In this document: positions 1 through 5,495 of the stretch, in pieces
Layout of the letters: every line of letters starts with the position of its first letter
How positions within the stretch are numbered: the first letter of the stretch is position 1
DNA from: Bifidobacterium breve
GTDB lineage: Bacteria > Actinomycetota > Acidimicrobiia > Acidimicrobiales > Ilumatobacteraceae
DNA length: 5,495 nt
Direction: 5' to 3'
Assembly (NCBI GenBank): GCA_943325435.2
Contig: CALPPK020000104.1
Coordinates: 1 to 5,495, forward strand
Translations under genes and position numbers: made by a program
The notes under the pieces: generated by a model
What the model saw: only the letters and a program-made list of their open reading frames with translations
Databases searched by the model: none
Told to the model about the DNA's origin: nothing

Positions 1-789
1 AAAATTACACAACGCATGCTTGATTCGATGGTGTCCATTACGCACGGTGCGCCCATAACAACTGTGGTTAATACACATGCAAACGGCGATCACTGCTATG
101 GAAACGAGTTAGTTGTCGGAGCAAACATCATTGCGTCGCAAGCTACAGCTCACGAGATGTCAGAAGTTCCTCCAGCAATGCTGGCTGCACTGAATAGCGC
201 ACCGGGAGAGATTGGGGATCTGTTCCGACATTTCTTTGGTGAGTTTGATTTTGAGGGTATAAATCCTGTGCTTCCCACCACTACTTTCTCCGGAAAATAC
301 AGCTGTGAAGTCGGCGGCCGTGCAATTGAATTGGTTGAAGTTGGACCTGCTCACACGCAAGGTGACACATTGGTCTTTGTCCCAGATGCAAAGACTGTCT
401 ACACCGGCGACATCTTGTTTATCGGTGGTACCCCAGTCGTATGGGTAGGTCCTCTAGATAACTGGATCGCTGCATGTGATCTCATTTGTGCATCGGACGT
501 TGATCACATTGTTCCAGGACATGGCCCATTAACTGACAAAGCCGGAGTTACAGCGATTCGTGACTATCTCTCGTTTGTGCAGAGCGAAGCAACCGAGCGA
601 TACAACGGCGGTATGGATGCATGGGATGCAGCGCGTGACATTGCTTTGAATGGTTTTGAAAAATGGGGAGAATTCGGACGACTAGCTGTCAATGTTGACA
701 CCGTGTACCGAACATTGAGCCCGGCTCACAAGAGCCCTGATGTTGTGGAGCAGTTCAGGCGGATGTTTGCTCTTGAGCTAAAGCATTAA
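1..789 (+). CDS. MBL-fold metallo-hydrolase, 5'-truncated by window edge
   Basis: This is a soluble metallo-beta-lactamase-fold hydrolase of the broad COG0491 type; its substrate cannot be read from sequence. The frame is open to base 1, and an ATG at 16 sits in mid-domain sequence, so the true start probably lies upstream with several dozen N-terminal residues missing. Visible metal-site motifs are: THANGDHCYGN (His at 76-78, Asn at 82-84, Asp at 88-90, His at 91-93), GPAHTQGD (His at 352-354), YTGDI (Asp at 409-411) and PGHGP (His at 520-522). The first motif has Asn where the classical HxHxDH has its second His; as I recall, this variant is common in actinobacterial relatives. The C-terminal part after the last His is helical, as in the family. 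The 3' end overlaps the convergent SURF1 gene by 35 bp. The fold is secure; the function (thioesterase, lactonase or other hydrolase) is open. Confidence 0.9.
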   Translation, partial: KITQRMLDSMVSITHGAPITTVVNTHANGDHCYGNELVVGANIIASQATAHEMSEVPPAMLAALNSAPGEIGDLFRHFFGEFDFEGINPVLPTTTFSGKYSCEVGGRAIELVEVGPAHTQGDTLVFVPDAKTVYTGDILFIGGTPVVWVGPLDNWIAACDLICASDVDHIVPGHGPLTDKAGVTAIRDYLSFVQSEATERYNGGMDAWDAARDIALNGFEKWGEFGRLAVNVDTVYRTLSPAHKSPDVVEQFRRMFALELKH

Positions 790-1504
790 CCAGGCCAATT
801 TTTCGGCGCACAACAACTATCCAAGCAGTGAGTGCCACCAAACAAAAGAAGAACCATTGCATCGCATATGAAAAATGCGTACCTTCGTCAAGTGATGGGA
901 GTGCCACCTTGGCGGGCCATTGAGAAGCGCTAGCGGGCGATTCCGTAATGAGTTGTAGGAACATTGGCTCGACGGTTTTGCCAACGTGAACTGAAATCAG
1001 CGGAATATCAAGACGTTGAAATTCCGTATTGCCAACTTCCTTAGAATCAATGGGGCCGAGCACTGACCGAGTCTGTGAAGCGCGAAGGTACCCAATTATT
1101 TCAATTTCACCAGTCGGGGCAGTAGGAGATTCCATTACGAGTGGAACGAAGCCTCTGTTTACAAGGATTGTTCTGTTGTTGACGGATGTAAACGGCACCA
1201 CGGAGTTGTAACCGGCTGTTCCGTCTTGCGAACGATTGATGATCGTGACGGCTTTCGAAGAATCGTACGAGCCAGTAACGCTTACCCGTATCCACTCACT
1301 GGTTGTTTTGTCCCATTTTCCTGGCACTGCTTTGTCCAGTGATTGAACTGGGGTTGATGAGTGTGCGCTAAGAACTGAATTGAAATCTCGCTTTTGATTG
1401 AGTCGATTCAGTTGCCAAAATCCAAGATTCACCATGAGGAAGATAAGTGAACCAACGCCGACATGAATAAGGATCCAACGGGGAGATAGCAATTTGCGCA
1501 TCAT
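755..1504 (-). CDS. surf1: SURF1 family cytochrome c oxidase assembly protein
   Basis: SURF1 (Shy1) proteins are inner-membrane factors that assist heme a insertion and assembly of aa3-type cytochrome c oxidase. The 249-residue product has the family architecture: an N-terminal transmembrane helix (about residues 11-29) running into the signature LGFWQLNRL (27-35), an extracytoplasmic domain with LVNRGFVP (114-121), and a C-terminal HFSYAMQWFFF motif (210-220) that opens the second transmembrane helix (about 212-232), followed by a basic RRK anchor at 233-235. Length is normal for bacterial members. Two ATGs lie in tandem at the start; the first, at 1504, is used here, but the second is equally possible. 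No strong Shine-Dalgarno is seen. The gene is convergent with the MBL gene and overlaps it by 35 bp, and it is divergent from the kinase gene. No cox or heme a synthase gene is in the window. Confidence 0.92.
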   Translation of the reverse strand: MMRKLLSPRWILIHVGVGSLIFLMVNLGFWQLNRLNQKRDFNSVLSAHSSTPVQSLDKAVPGKWDKTTSEWIRVSVTGSYDSSKAVTIINRSQDGTAGYNSVVPFTSVNNRTILVNRGFVPLVMESPTAPTGEIEIIGYLRASQTRSVLGPIDSKEVGNTEFQRLDIPLISVHVGKTVEPMFLQLITESPASASQWPAKVALPSLDEGTHFSYAMQWFFFCLVALTAWIVVVRRKIGLVNALAQEQTSA

Positions 1505-1552
1505 GCAATTGCAACACTATCGGCACCAGAATTAGCGACTACGGTAGGTGTC
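1505..1552. promoter_or_regulatory. Divergent intergenic region between surf1 and the kinase gene
   Basis: Only 48 bp separate the two divergent start codons, so both promoters must be compact or reach into the genes. On the + strand TACGGT (1540-1545) fits TAnnnT and ends 7 nt before the GTG at 1553, the geometry of a leaderless transcript. On the - strand TAGTGT (1519 to 1514) ends 9 nt before the surf1 ATG. A perfect 10-bp palindrome, TGCAATTGCA, spans 1504-1513 at the surf1 start codon. No convincing -35 box is present for either direction, so promoter assignment is tentative. Confidence 0.35.
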
Positions 1553-2611
1553 GTGGGGCACAGGGAATACACCGAAGACAGCATCGATACTGAGTTTTGG
1601 CGGGAGGTGTTCGGCGCAGATATTTCTGCAAGCCCCGCTAAACGTATCGGTGAGGGTCAAGTCGGCATGAACTTGCGTTTTGCTCTGACCTCAGACGACG
1701 CTTCTGTTCCTGCATCTGTCGTTGTGAAGATGGCGTCACCAGATCCCACAAGTCGAGCAACAGGTATCGGGCTTCGTAACTACGAGCGCGAAGTTAAGTT
1801 CTATAACGAAGTGGCATCATCTCTTGATGTTCGGATTCCGCACTGCTACTTCGCAGATTGGAATGAAGCCGGGGGCGATATTGCAATTGTTCTGGAGGAC
1901 ATGTCCCCGTCTGAACAAGGCGATCAAATCAGGGGCTGCACAATTGGAGAGGCGCGACTAGCAGTGACGGAACTGAGTCGTTTGCACGGCCCACGCTGGA
2001 ACGACCCAACGCTTTTCAACATCGACTGGCTGCAGCGACGCGATGCAGAAGATGGGGCTCGCTTGCACGGGCTCTATTCATTGTTCAAGCCGGGATTCTT
2101 GGGAATTTACAACGACGCTATTTTGGCTGAGACAGGCCAAGATGGACTCGACTTTGTAAATCAACTTGAGAGTTTGATTCCTGCGTATGTAGCCGCAAAA
2201 GACGAACCGTTCACTGTGACGCATGGTGACTACCGACTCGACAACTTGATGTTTGCAACCACTGATGATGGCGTGCCATGTGCGGTAGTTGATTGGCAAA
2301 CACCTGGCCACGGAAACGGGATTGGTGACCTTGCTTATTTCATCGGGGCTGGACTATTGCCAGATGACAGACGTAAGCACGAGTGGGAACTTGTTGATTT
2401 GTATATCGCCGGAATTGAATCCTTCGGACACTCCATTAATCATGAATGGGTAAAGGATCATTACCGCAGAGAAGCCATTTCAGGTCTTGTTATGGCTGTT
2501 ATCGCATCACAGATTGTTGGGCGCACAGAACGTGGAGACAAGATGTTTGAAGTGATGGCCACTCGGCACATTATTCAAGGGCTAGAAAACGGAGCTCTGT
2601 CGCTTCTATAG
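1553..2611 (+). CDS. APH/ecdysteroid-kinase-like phosphotransferase family protein
   Basis: This is a protein-kinase-like fold enzyme of the aminoglycoside phosphotransferase superfamily (352 aa), predicted to phosphorylate a small-molecule hydroxyl with ATP in the cytoplasm. Visible elements are: a glycine-containing loop GEGQVGMN (33-40), a beta-strand lysine in VVVKM (K59), a likely salt-bridge glutamate in NYEREVKFY (E78 or E80), the hinge LEDM (114-117), the Brenner catalytic motif HGDYRLDN (H224, D226, N231) and the metal-binding VDWQ (D247), followed by GIGDLAYF (256-263). The VDWQ-to-GDLAYF arrangement resembles the ecdysteroid-kinase-like branch more than true antibiotic kinases, so resistance is unlikely. 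The GTG at 1553 is the only ATG/GTG/TTG before the in-frame stop at 1487, and it has no well-spaced Shine-Dalgarno. Such kinases often lie near acyl-CoA metabolism genes in actinobacteria, as here. The substrate is unknown. Confidence 0.85.
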   Translation: MGHREYTEDSIDTEFWREVFGADISASPAKRIGEGQVGMNLRFALTSDDASVPASVVVKMASPDPTSRATGIGLRNYEREVKFYNEVASSLDVRIPHCYFADWNEAGGDIAIVLEDMSPSEQGDQIRGCTIGEARLAVTELSRLHGPRWNDPTLFNIDWLQRRDAEDGARLHGLYSLFKPGFLGIYNDAILAETGQDGLDFVNQLESLIPAYVAAKDEPFTVTHGDYRLDNLMFATTDDGVPCAVVDWQTPGHGNGIGDLAYFIGAGLLPDDRRKHEWELVDLYIAGIESFGHSINHEWVKDHYRREAISGLVMAVIASQIVGRTERGDKMFEVMATRHIIQGLENGALSLL

Positions 2612-2839
2612 AGTGCGGTGTTCAACAAGTTGTTTGACAAGGTCGTCCATGGCTGTTGTCTCGCGACGCGCGAGTGATCCGGTAGCGGTGTACCGAGCTG
2701 GCAGAAGTTTCGTCATTGACTCCCATGTAGGGCAGTCAACATCGAGAAGAGATCCGATTGCCTTGCACAGGCTGCCTGTGGGGTCATGGTCGTATGTATC
2801 CAAGAGGTTCTCAATTTCCTTCTTGGTCAATGTCCGCAC
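2606..2839 (-). CDS. Small conserved-looking hypothetical protein, 77 aa
   Basis: I do not recognise a named family. The product is a soluble, charged, mostly helical protein without signal peptide or membrane segment. It begins with a polar helix (TKKEIENLLDTYDHDP, residues 5-20), has a hydrophobic middle helix (LCKAIGSLLDV, 24-34), and ends in an acidic-basic helix (AMDDLVKQLVEHRTL, 63-77). Two cysteines (C25, C36) do not form an obvious metal motif. Reasons to prefer it over the overlapping + strand frame (2613-2852): its composition is protein-like with amphipathic helices, whereas the + frame is rich in Arg, Ser and Cys with no fold signal. A TACGAT hexamer ends exactly 6 nt before its GTG start, fitting a leaderless transcript. 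It is convergent with the kinase gene and divergent from the acyl-CoA ligase. The role is unknown. Confidence 0.6.
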   Translation of the reverse strand: MRTLTKKEIENLLDTYDHDPTGSLCKAIGSLLDVDCPTWESMTKLLPARYTATGSLARRETTAMDDLVKQLVEHRTL

Positions 2840-2845
2840 GCCAGA

Positions 2846-2851
2846 ATCGTA
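2846..2851 (-). promoter_or_regulatory. Putative -10 element for the 77-aa gene (leaderless)
   Basis: On the minus strand the hexamer TACGAT fits the actinobacterial TAnnnT -10 pattern. The 6-nt spacing to the GTG at 2839 places the predicted transcription start at or next to the start codon. No Shine-Dalgarno lies between them, consistent with leaderless translation. The -35 region, about 17 nt further upstream, has no TTGACA-like match. Confidence 0.4.
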
Positions 2852-2888
2852 GGCGCAATAACCCGCTCATAGGGAGACCTAGATGACT

Positions 2889-2897
2889 TGCTACGGT
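2889..2897 (+). promoter_or_regulatory. Putative extended -10 promoter for the acyl-CoA ligase operon
   Basis: TGCTACGGT matches the extended -10 form TGnTAnnnT, with the hexamer TACGGT at 2892-2897. Transcription would start near A2904, giving a leader of about 29 nt that contains a purine-rich Shine-Dalgarno. The same hexamer TACGGT precedes the kinase start at 1540-1545. No clear -35 box is present, which is compatible with an extended -10 promoter. It would drive both the ligase and the coupled lyase. Confidence 0.4.
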
Positions 2898-2918
2898 TCT
2901 GTGAAGCAAATCAAACCT

Positions 2919-2926
2919 TGGGGGGT
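2919..2926 (+). promoter_or_regulatory. Shine-Dalgarno deciding the acyl-CoA ligase start
   Basis: A G-rich tract (TGGGGGGT) lies 6 nt before the ATG at 2933. It supports that ATG over the in-frame TTG at 2888, which lies upstream of the predicted transcription start and would add a 15-residue tail unlike the family. Confidence 0.55.
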
Positions 2927-2932
2927 AATGAG

Positions 2933-4558
2933 ATGGTGACTTGGAACTACGGAGTGATGTGGAAGGGGATTGCGAAGGCAGACCCAGCGCGCCCGGCACA
3001 GATGTTCGGCGATGTTGTGTATTCGTGGGGCGATTTTCATCAGCGGTCTAATGCATTGGCAGCTGACATGTTGGCAGCCGGAATGGGTAGCCAAGCAAAG
3101 GTTGCGCACTACCTCTACAACTGTCCTGAATACCTTGAGTCAACATTCGCCTCATACCTGGCGGGTTTTGTTCCGGTGAACACGAACTATCGATACGGTC
3201 CTGAAGAGATCACGTATCTGTTTGATAACTCTGATGCAGAAGCTGTGGTGTTCCATGCTGTCTTTGCGGATTTGTGTGCGCAAGTACGGCCTGCACTGCC
3301 GAAAGTGAAGCGTTGGTACATGGTTCCGGATGAATCAGGAACAGCTCTGCCGTCGTGGGCAGTTGATTACAACACAGTGGTGTCAAAAACTGTCGCAGAC
3401 ATTGTTCCGCCGACTCCGTTGTCAGATGACGACATGCTCTTTTTGTATACAGGCGGAACTACAGGCATGCCGAAGGGTGTTATGTGGCGCCAAGAAGACT
3501 TACTGCAGGTCCTTGGGCGAGGCGGTAACGCAATTACTGGCGTCGCCCCCGGTGAAACCATGGATGAAATCATCGGTCGTGTCCAGCCAGGCGGTGTTGG
3601 TCTGCGCGCACTTGTCGCGTGCCCATTGATGCACGGCACCGGACAGTTCTCTGCATTCATCACTCTTGCAATGGGCGGCTGCATCGTCACGATGCCGAAT
3701 CGAAATTTCGATCCAGCGTTGTTATGGCAAACAGTGCAAGACCGAGCCGTCAATTCAATTGTGATCGTGGGTCAGGCTTTTGCAGGTCCGATGCTGGAAT
3801 CACTTGATGCAAACCCAACACGTTGGAATCTTTCTAGTGTCGTGCAGATGGGGTCGTCTGGTGTCATGTGGAGCCAAGAGAACAAGAACGCTCTTCTTGA
3901 ACACATTCCGCAGATGCTCATCACGGACAGCTTTGGATCCTCTGAAGCAGTTGGCATGGGAATGTCAGTTGCAGCCAAAGGAGCAGCACCAAAGACTGCA
4001 CAGTTTGCACTTGGTCCAAACTGTGTTGTTTTCACAGAGGATGGGAAGCGTGTTCAGCCCGGCTCTGGCGAGAGCGGTTTGGTAGCAGTTGGCGGTGCTA
4101 TTCCGGTTGGTTACTACAAAGATGAAGTCAAGTCAGCGCAAACATTCCGCATGTTCGAAGGGCGACGTTGGACAGTGCCTGGCGATTGGGCCGAGGTTAA
4201 TGAAGACGGCACATTGCACCTTCTCGGACGTGGTTCTGTATGCATCAACACTGGTGGAGAAAAGGTCTTCCCCGAAGAAGTAGAAGAAATGGTGAAGACT
4301 CATTCGTCAGTTCGTGATGCGGTTGCTGTGGGTATTCCAGATACACGCTTCGGTGAAACAATTTGTGTGGTCGTAGAAGCTGAACCTGGCGAGACACCAA
4401 CTCTTGAAGTGTTGTCTGCTCACGTGAAGGCTCGGCTTGCTGCTTACAAGGCGCCTCGTAATGTGGTTGTTGTTTCAACGATTGGTCGCGCACCGAATGG
4501 CAAAGTTGATTACAAGCGATTGAAGCAACACGCGATAGACACACTCGGCGCTAAGTGA
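2933..4558 (+). CDS. FadD19-like acyl-CoA ligase (AMP-forming synthetase)
   Basis: This enzyme activates a carboxylic acid with ATP to an acyl-adenylate and transfers it to CoA in the cytoplasm. The 541-residue protein carries all ANL-superfamily signatures: the P-loop YTGGTTGMPKG (172-182) followed by VMWRQEDL; the adenine-binding ITDSFGSSE (330-338); the ribose-binding Asp in PGDW (D418); the hinge/A8 segment GRGSVCINTGGEKVFPEEVE (432-451); and the catalytic lysine in PNGKVDY (K524). The VMWR.ED, IPVGYYKDE and GRGSV.IN.GGEKV.PEEVE pattern strongly resembles mycobacterial FadD19, a ligase for branched steroid side-chain acids, and length is typical (about 550). The real substrate cannot be fixed; a long-chain, branched or steroid acid is likely. 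Start ATG 2933 is chosen from the Shine-Dalgarno. Its TGA overlaps the GTG of the next gene by 4 bp, so the two are probably co-expressed. Confidence 0.92.
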   Translation: MVTWNYGVMWKGIAKADPARPAQMFGDVVYSWGDFHQRSNALAADMLAAGMGSQAKVAHYLYNCPEYLESTFASYLAGFVPVNTNYRYGPEEITYLFDNSDAEAVVFHAVFADLCAQVRPALPKVKRWYMVPDESGTALPSWAVDYNTVVSKTVADIVPPTPLSDDDMLFLYTGGTTGMPKGVMWRQEDLLQVLGRGGNAITGVAPGETMDEIIGRVQPGGVGLRALVACPLMHGTGQFSAFITLAMGGCIVTMPNRNFDPALLWQTVQDRAVNSIVIVGQAFAGPMLESLDANPTRWNLSSVVQMGSSGVMWSQENKNALLEHIPQMLITDSFGSSEAVGMGMSVAAKGAAPKTAQFALGPNCVVFTEDGKRVQPGSGESGLVAVGGAIPVGYYKDEVKSAQTFRMFEGRRWTVPGDWAEVNEDGTLHLLGRGSVCINTGGEKVFPEEVEEMVKTHSSVRDAVAVGIPDTRFGETICVVVEAEPGETPTLEVLSAHVKARLAAYKAPRNVVVVSTIGRAPNGKVDYKRLKQHAIDTLGAK

Positions 4559-5415
4559 CTCACGCTGCATCATTACGTTCGCGTCTTGCTGGCGGTGAAT
4601 CAATATTGATGCCTGGCGTGTGGGATCCGTTATCTGCGCTTCTCGCGCAACGTGCTGGTTTTCATACTGTTTTTGTCTCGGGTTTTGCTGTGGCCGGAAC
4701 ACTCTTGGGTGAACCAGATATCGGCATTGTTGATCAGGCAAATATGGCTGACGTTGCAAGGCGTGTATGTGCAGCTGCTCCTGAACTGTGTGTTGTTGTC
4801 GATGCCGATACGGGCTATGGCGATATACATGATGTTCAGATAACGACCGAGCTCTGGGAAACAGCGGGCGCGAGCGGAATGTTTCTTGAAGATCAGGTGT
4901 GGCCAAAGAAGTGCGGACACATGGATGGGAAACAAGTAGTGCCAACTGAAGAGTGGTTGGTAAAACTGAGGACAGTAGTGAATACGCGTTCTGACATTTT
5001 TCTTACAGCCAGAACTGATGCTCGTGCGGTAAACGGGTTGAAGGATGCTTTGGAGAGAGGGCGTATGGCCCGAGACCTCGGGGTAGATGCTGTTTTCGTA
5101 GAGGCACCGCAATCAGTGAACGAGTTGGATGAGATCGCTGCGGCGTTGCCAGATGTCGTTTTGGTGGCCAACATGGTGGAAAAAGGAAAGACGCCACTGT
5201 TGACCCCTTCTGAATTGGCTGACAGAGGGTTCACGCTCATCGTGTCGCCATTGTCGGGTCTTCTGTCGGCCACAAAAGCACTGGGCGAGGCGTACGAGAG
5301 ATTGCAGTCATTCGGCACTCTGAGAGACCATCTTTCGACCATTACGGCCTTCGATGACTTCACCGACATTGTTGGCCTGCCAAAACACCTCGCTAACGAC
5401 GCCGAACACCGCTAG
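4555..5415 (+). CDS. Isocitrate lyase/PEP mutase superfamily lyase
   Basis: This is a TIM-barrel enzyme of the ICL/PEPM superfamily, 286 aa, close to the usual length of methylisocitrate lyase (PrpB) and dimethylmalate lyase. Visible motifs are: VSGFAVAGTLLGEPDIGI (41-58, substrate-binding Ser-Gly), DADTGYGD (83-90, Mg-binding Asp), LEDQ (111-114), the lid loop KKCGHMDGK (118-126) with the candidate catalytic C120, LTARTDA (150-156) with a substrate-binding Arg153, and VEAP (182-185). A cysteine in a KKCGH loop is the mark of C-C bond lyases (isocitrate, methylisocitrate or dimethylmalate type) rather than phosphonate mutases. The protein is much shorter than true isocitrate lyase. The start is a GTG in a GTGA overlap with the ligase stop, indicating translational coupling. 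A product such as pyruvate, glyoxylate or oxaloacetate plus a carboxylic acid is expected; the exact substrate is unknown. Confidence 0.88.
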   Translation: MTHAASLRSRLAGGESILMPGVWDPLSALLAQRAGFHTVFVSGFAVAGTLLGEPDIGIVDQANMADVARRVCAAAPELCVVVDADTGYGDIHDVQITTELWETAGASGMFLEDQVWPKKCGHMDGKQVVPTEEWLVKLRTVVNTRSDIFLTARTDARAVNGLKDALERGRMARDLGVDAVFVEAPQSVNELDEIAAALPDVVLVANMVEKGKTPLLTPSELADRGFTLIVSPLSGLLSATKALGEAYERLQSFGTLRDHLSTITAFDDFTDIVGLPKHLANDAEHR

Positions 5416-5439
5416 TCTCAATCTCACATTAAGAGAGAC
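5415..5439 (+). terminator. Weak possible hairpin after the lyase gene
   Basis: GTCTC (5415-5419) can pair with GAGAC (5435-5439) across a 15-nt loop, starting at the last base of the lyase stop codon. The stem is short and no T-tract follows, so an intrinsic terminator is doubtful; the adjacent palindrome may compete with it. Confidence 0.15.
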
Positions 5440-5448
5440 CAATTGGTC
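5437..5448. promoter_or_regulatory. Perfect 12-bp palindrome, possible operator
   Basis: GACCAATTGGTC is a perfect inverted repeat in the 80-bp stretch between the lyase stop and the right edge. Dyad sites of this size are typical of TetR- or GntR-family regulators, which often control fatty-acid and steroid catabolism genes. A second small dyad (CCGG-CAA-CCGG, 5448-5458) follows at once. It could regulate the gene beyond the window. The sequence shows only the symmetry; the binding protein is unknown. Confidence 0.35.
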
Positions 5449-5487
5449 CGGCAACCGGGGTGACAAGCGCACGGTGCCTCCTCATCG

Positions 5488-5495
5488 AAAGGTGA
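5488..5495 (+). promoter_or_regulatory. Shine-Dalgarno-like sequence at right edge
   Basis: AAAGGTGA contains AGGTGA, complementary to the 3' end of 16S rRNA, and ends at the last base of the window. A start codon would be expected a few bases further right, so another + strand gene probably begins just outside. Confidence 0.4.

Noticed and set aside
1553..2611. Antibiotic resistance aminoglycoside kinase
   Set aside because: Only the generic kinase motifs match; the VDWQ and GDLAYF context fits the small-molecule kinase-like branch and there is no resistance or mobile context.
2613..2852. 79-residue + strand frame opposite the 77-aa gene
   Set aside because: Rich in Arg, Ser and Cys without a fold or Shine-Dalgarno; the minus-strand frame has better composition and a promoter-like element.
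2870..2881. TAGG-GAGA-CCTA mini-hairpin in the ligase upstream region
   Set aside because: A 4-bp stem is too short to stand out from chance.
2888..2932. TTG start extending the acyl-CoA ligase by 15 residues
   Set aside because: It lies upstream of the predicted transcription start, the added residues do not look like the family N-terminus, and the ATG at 2933 has a good Shine-Dalgarno.
3367..3753. 128-residue minus-strand open frame inside the ligase gene
   Set aside because: Antisense to the conserved ATP-binding region of the ligase; low-complexity Pro/Ser/Thr content.
4475..4945. 156-residue minus-strand open frame across the ligase-lyase junction
   Set aside because: Arg/Gln/His-rich shadow translation antisense to two well supported coding regions.
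4893..5369. 158-residue minus-strand open frame inside the lyase gene
   Set aside because: Antisense shadow of a gene with clear catalytic motifs; Ser/Thr/Ala-rich with no domain.
5460..5495. 11-codon GTG mini-ORF ending at the right edge, containing one Cys, possible leader peptide
   Set aside because: No properly spaced Shine-Dalgarno, a single cysteine, and no match to leader peptides I know; chance open frame is likely.

Overview
The window looks like chromosomal DNA from an actinobacterium of moderate GC content, judged by eye. The evidence is the mycobacterial FadD19-like style of the acyl-CoA ligase, the actinobacterial style of the SURF1 protein, GTG starts, and -10-like hexamers lying 6-7 nt before start codons, as in leaderless genes. 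An aquatic, compact-genome lineage such as the Acidimicrobiia is plausible, but no rRNA or other phylogenetic marker is present, so this is inference. Coding density is very high. I see no tRNA, rRNA, insertion sequence, CRISPR array or phage gene.

Layout from left to right: (1) the 3' part of a metallo-beta-lactamase-fold hydrolase (+), cut by the left edge; (2) a convergent, overlapping SURF1 cytochrome oxidase assembly gene (-); (3) a 48-bp divergent intergenic region, then an aminoglycoside/ecdysteroid-kinase-like phosphotransferase (+); (4) a small unrecognised 77-residue gene (-), convergent with the kinase and sharing a 6-bp stop-codon palindrome with it; (5) a 93-bp divergent region with a plausible extended -10, then a FadD19-like acyl-CoA ligase (+); (6) an isocitrate lyase/PEP mutase superfamily lyase (+), whose GTG start overlaps the ligase stop by 4 bp; (7) an 80-bp tail with a perfect 12-bp palindrome and a Shine-Dalgarno-like sequence at the right edge, suggesting another + strand gene just outside.

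The ligase and the lyase form a translationally coupled pair. Together they suggest activation of a carboxylic acid (steroid side-chain or branched/long-chain type) as a CoA thioester, and cleavage of a 2-hydroxy di- or tricarboxylate. The nearby phosphotransferase and MBL hydrolase are the kinds of accessory enzyme found around lipid catabolism genes in actinobacteria, but no shared pathway is proven. SURF1 belongs to respiratory chain biogenesis and appears unrelated. No clearly new system is visible. The best leads are the 77-aa orphan, the kinase/ligase/lyase neighbourhood, and the compact promoter and terminator arrangements.
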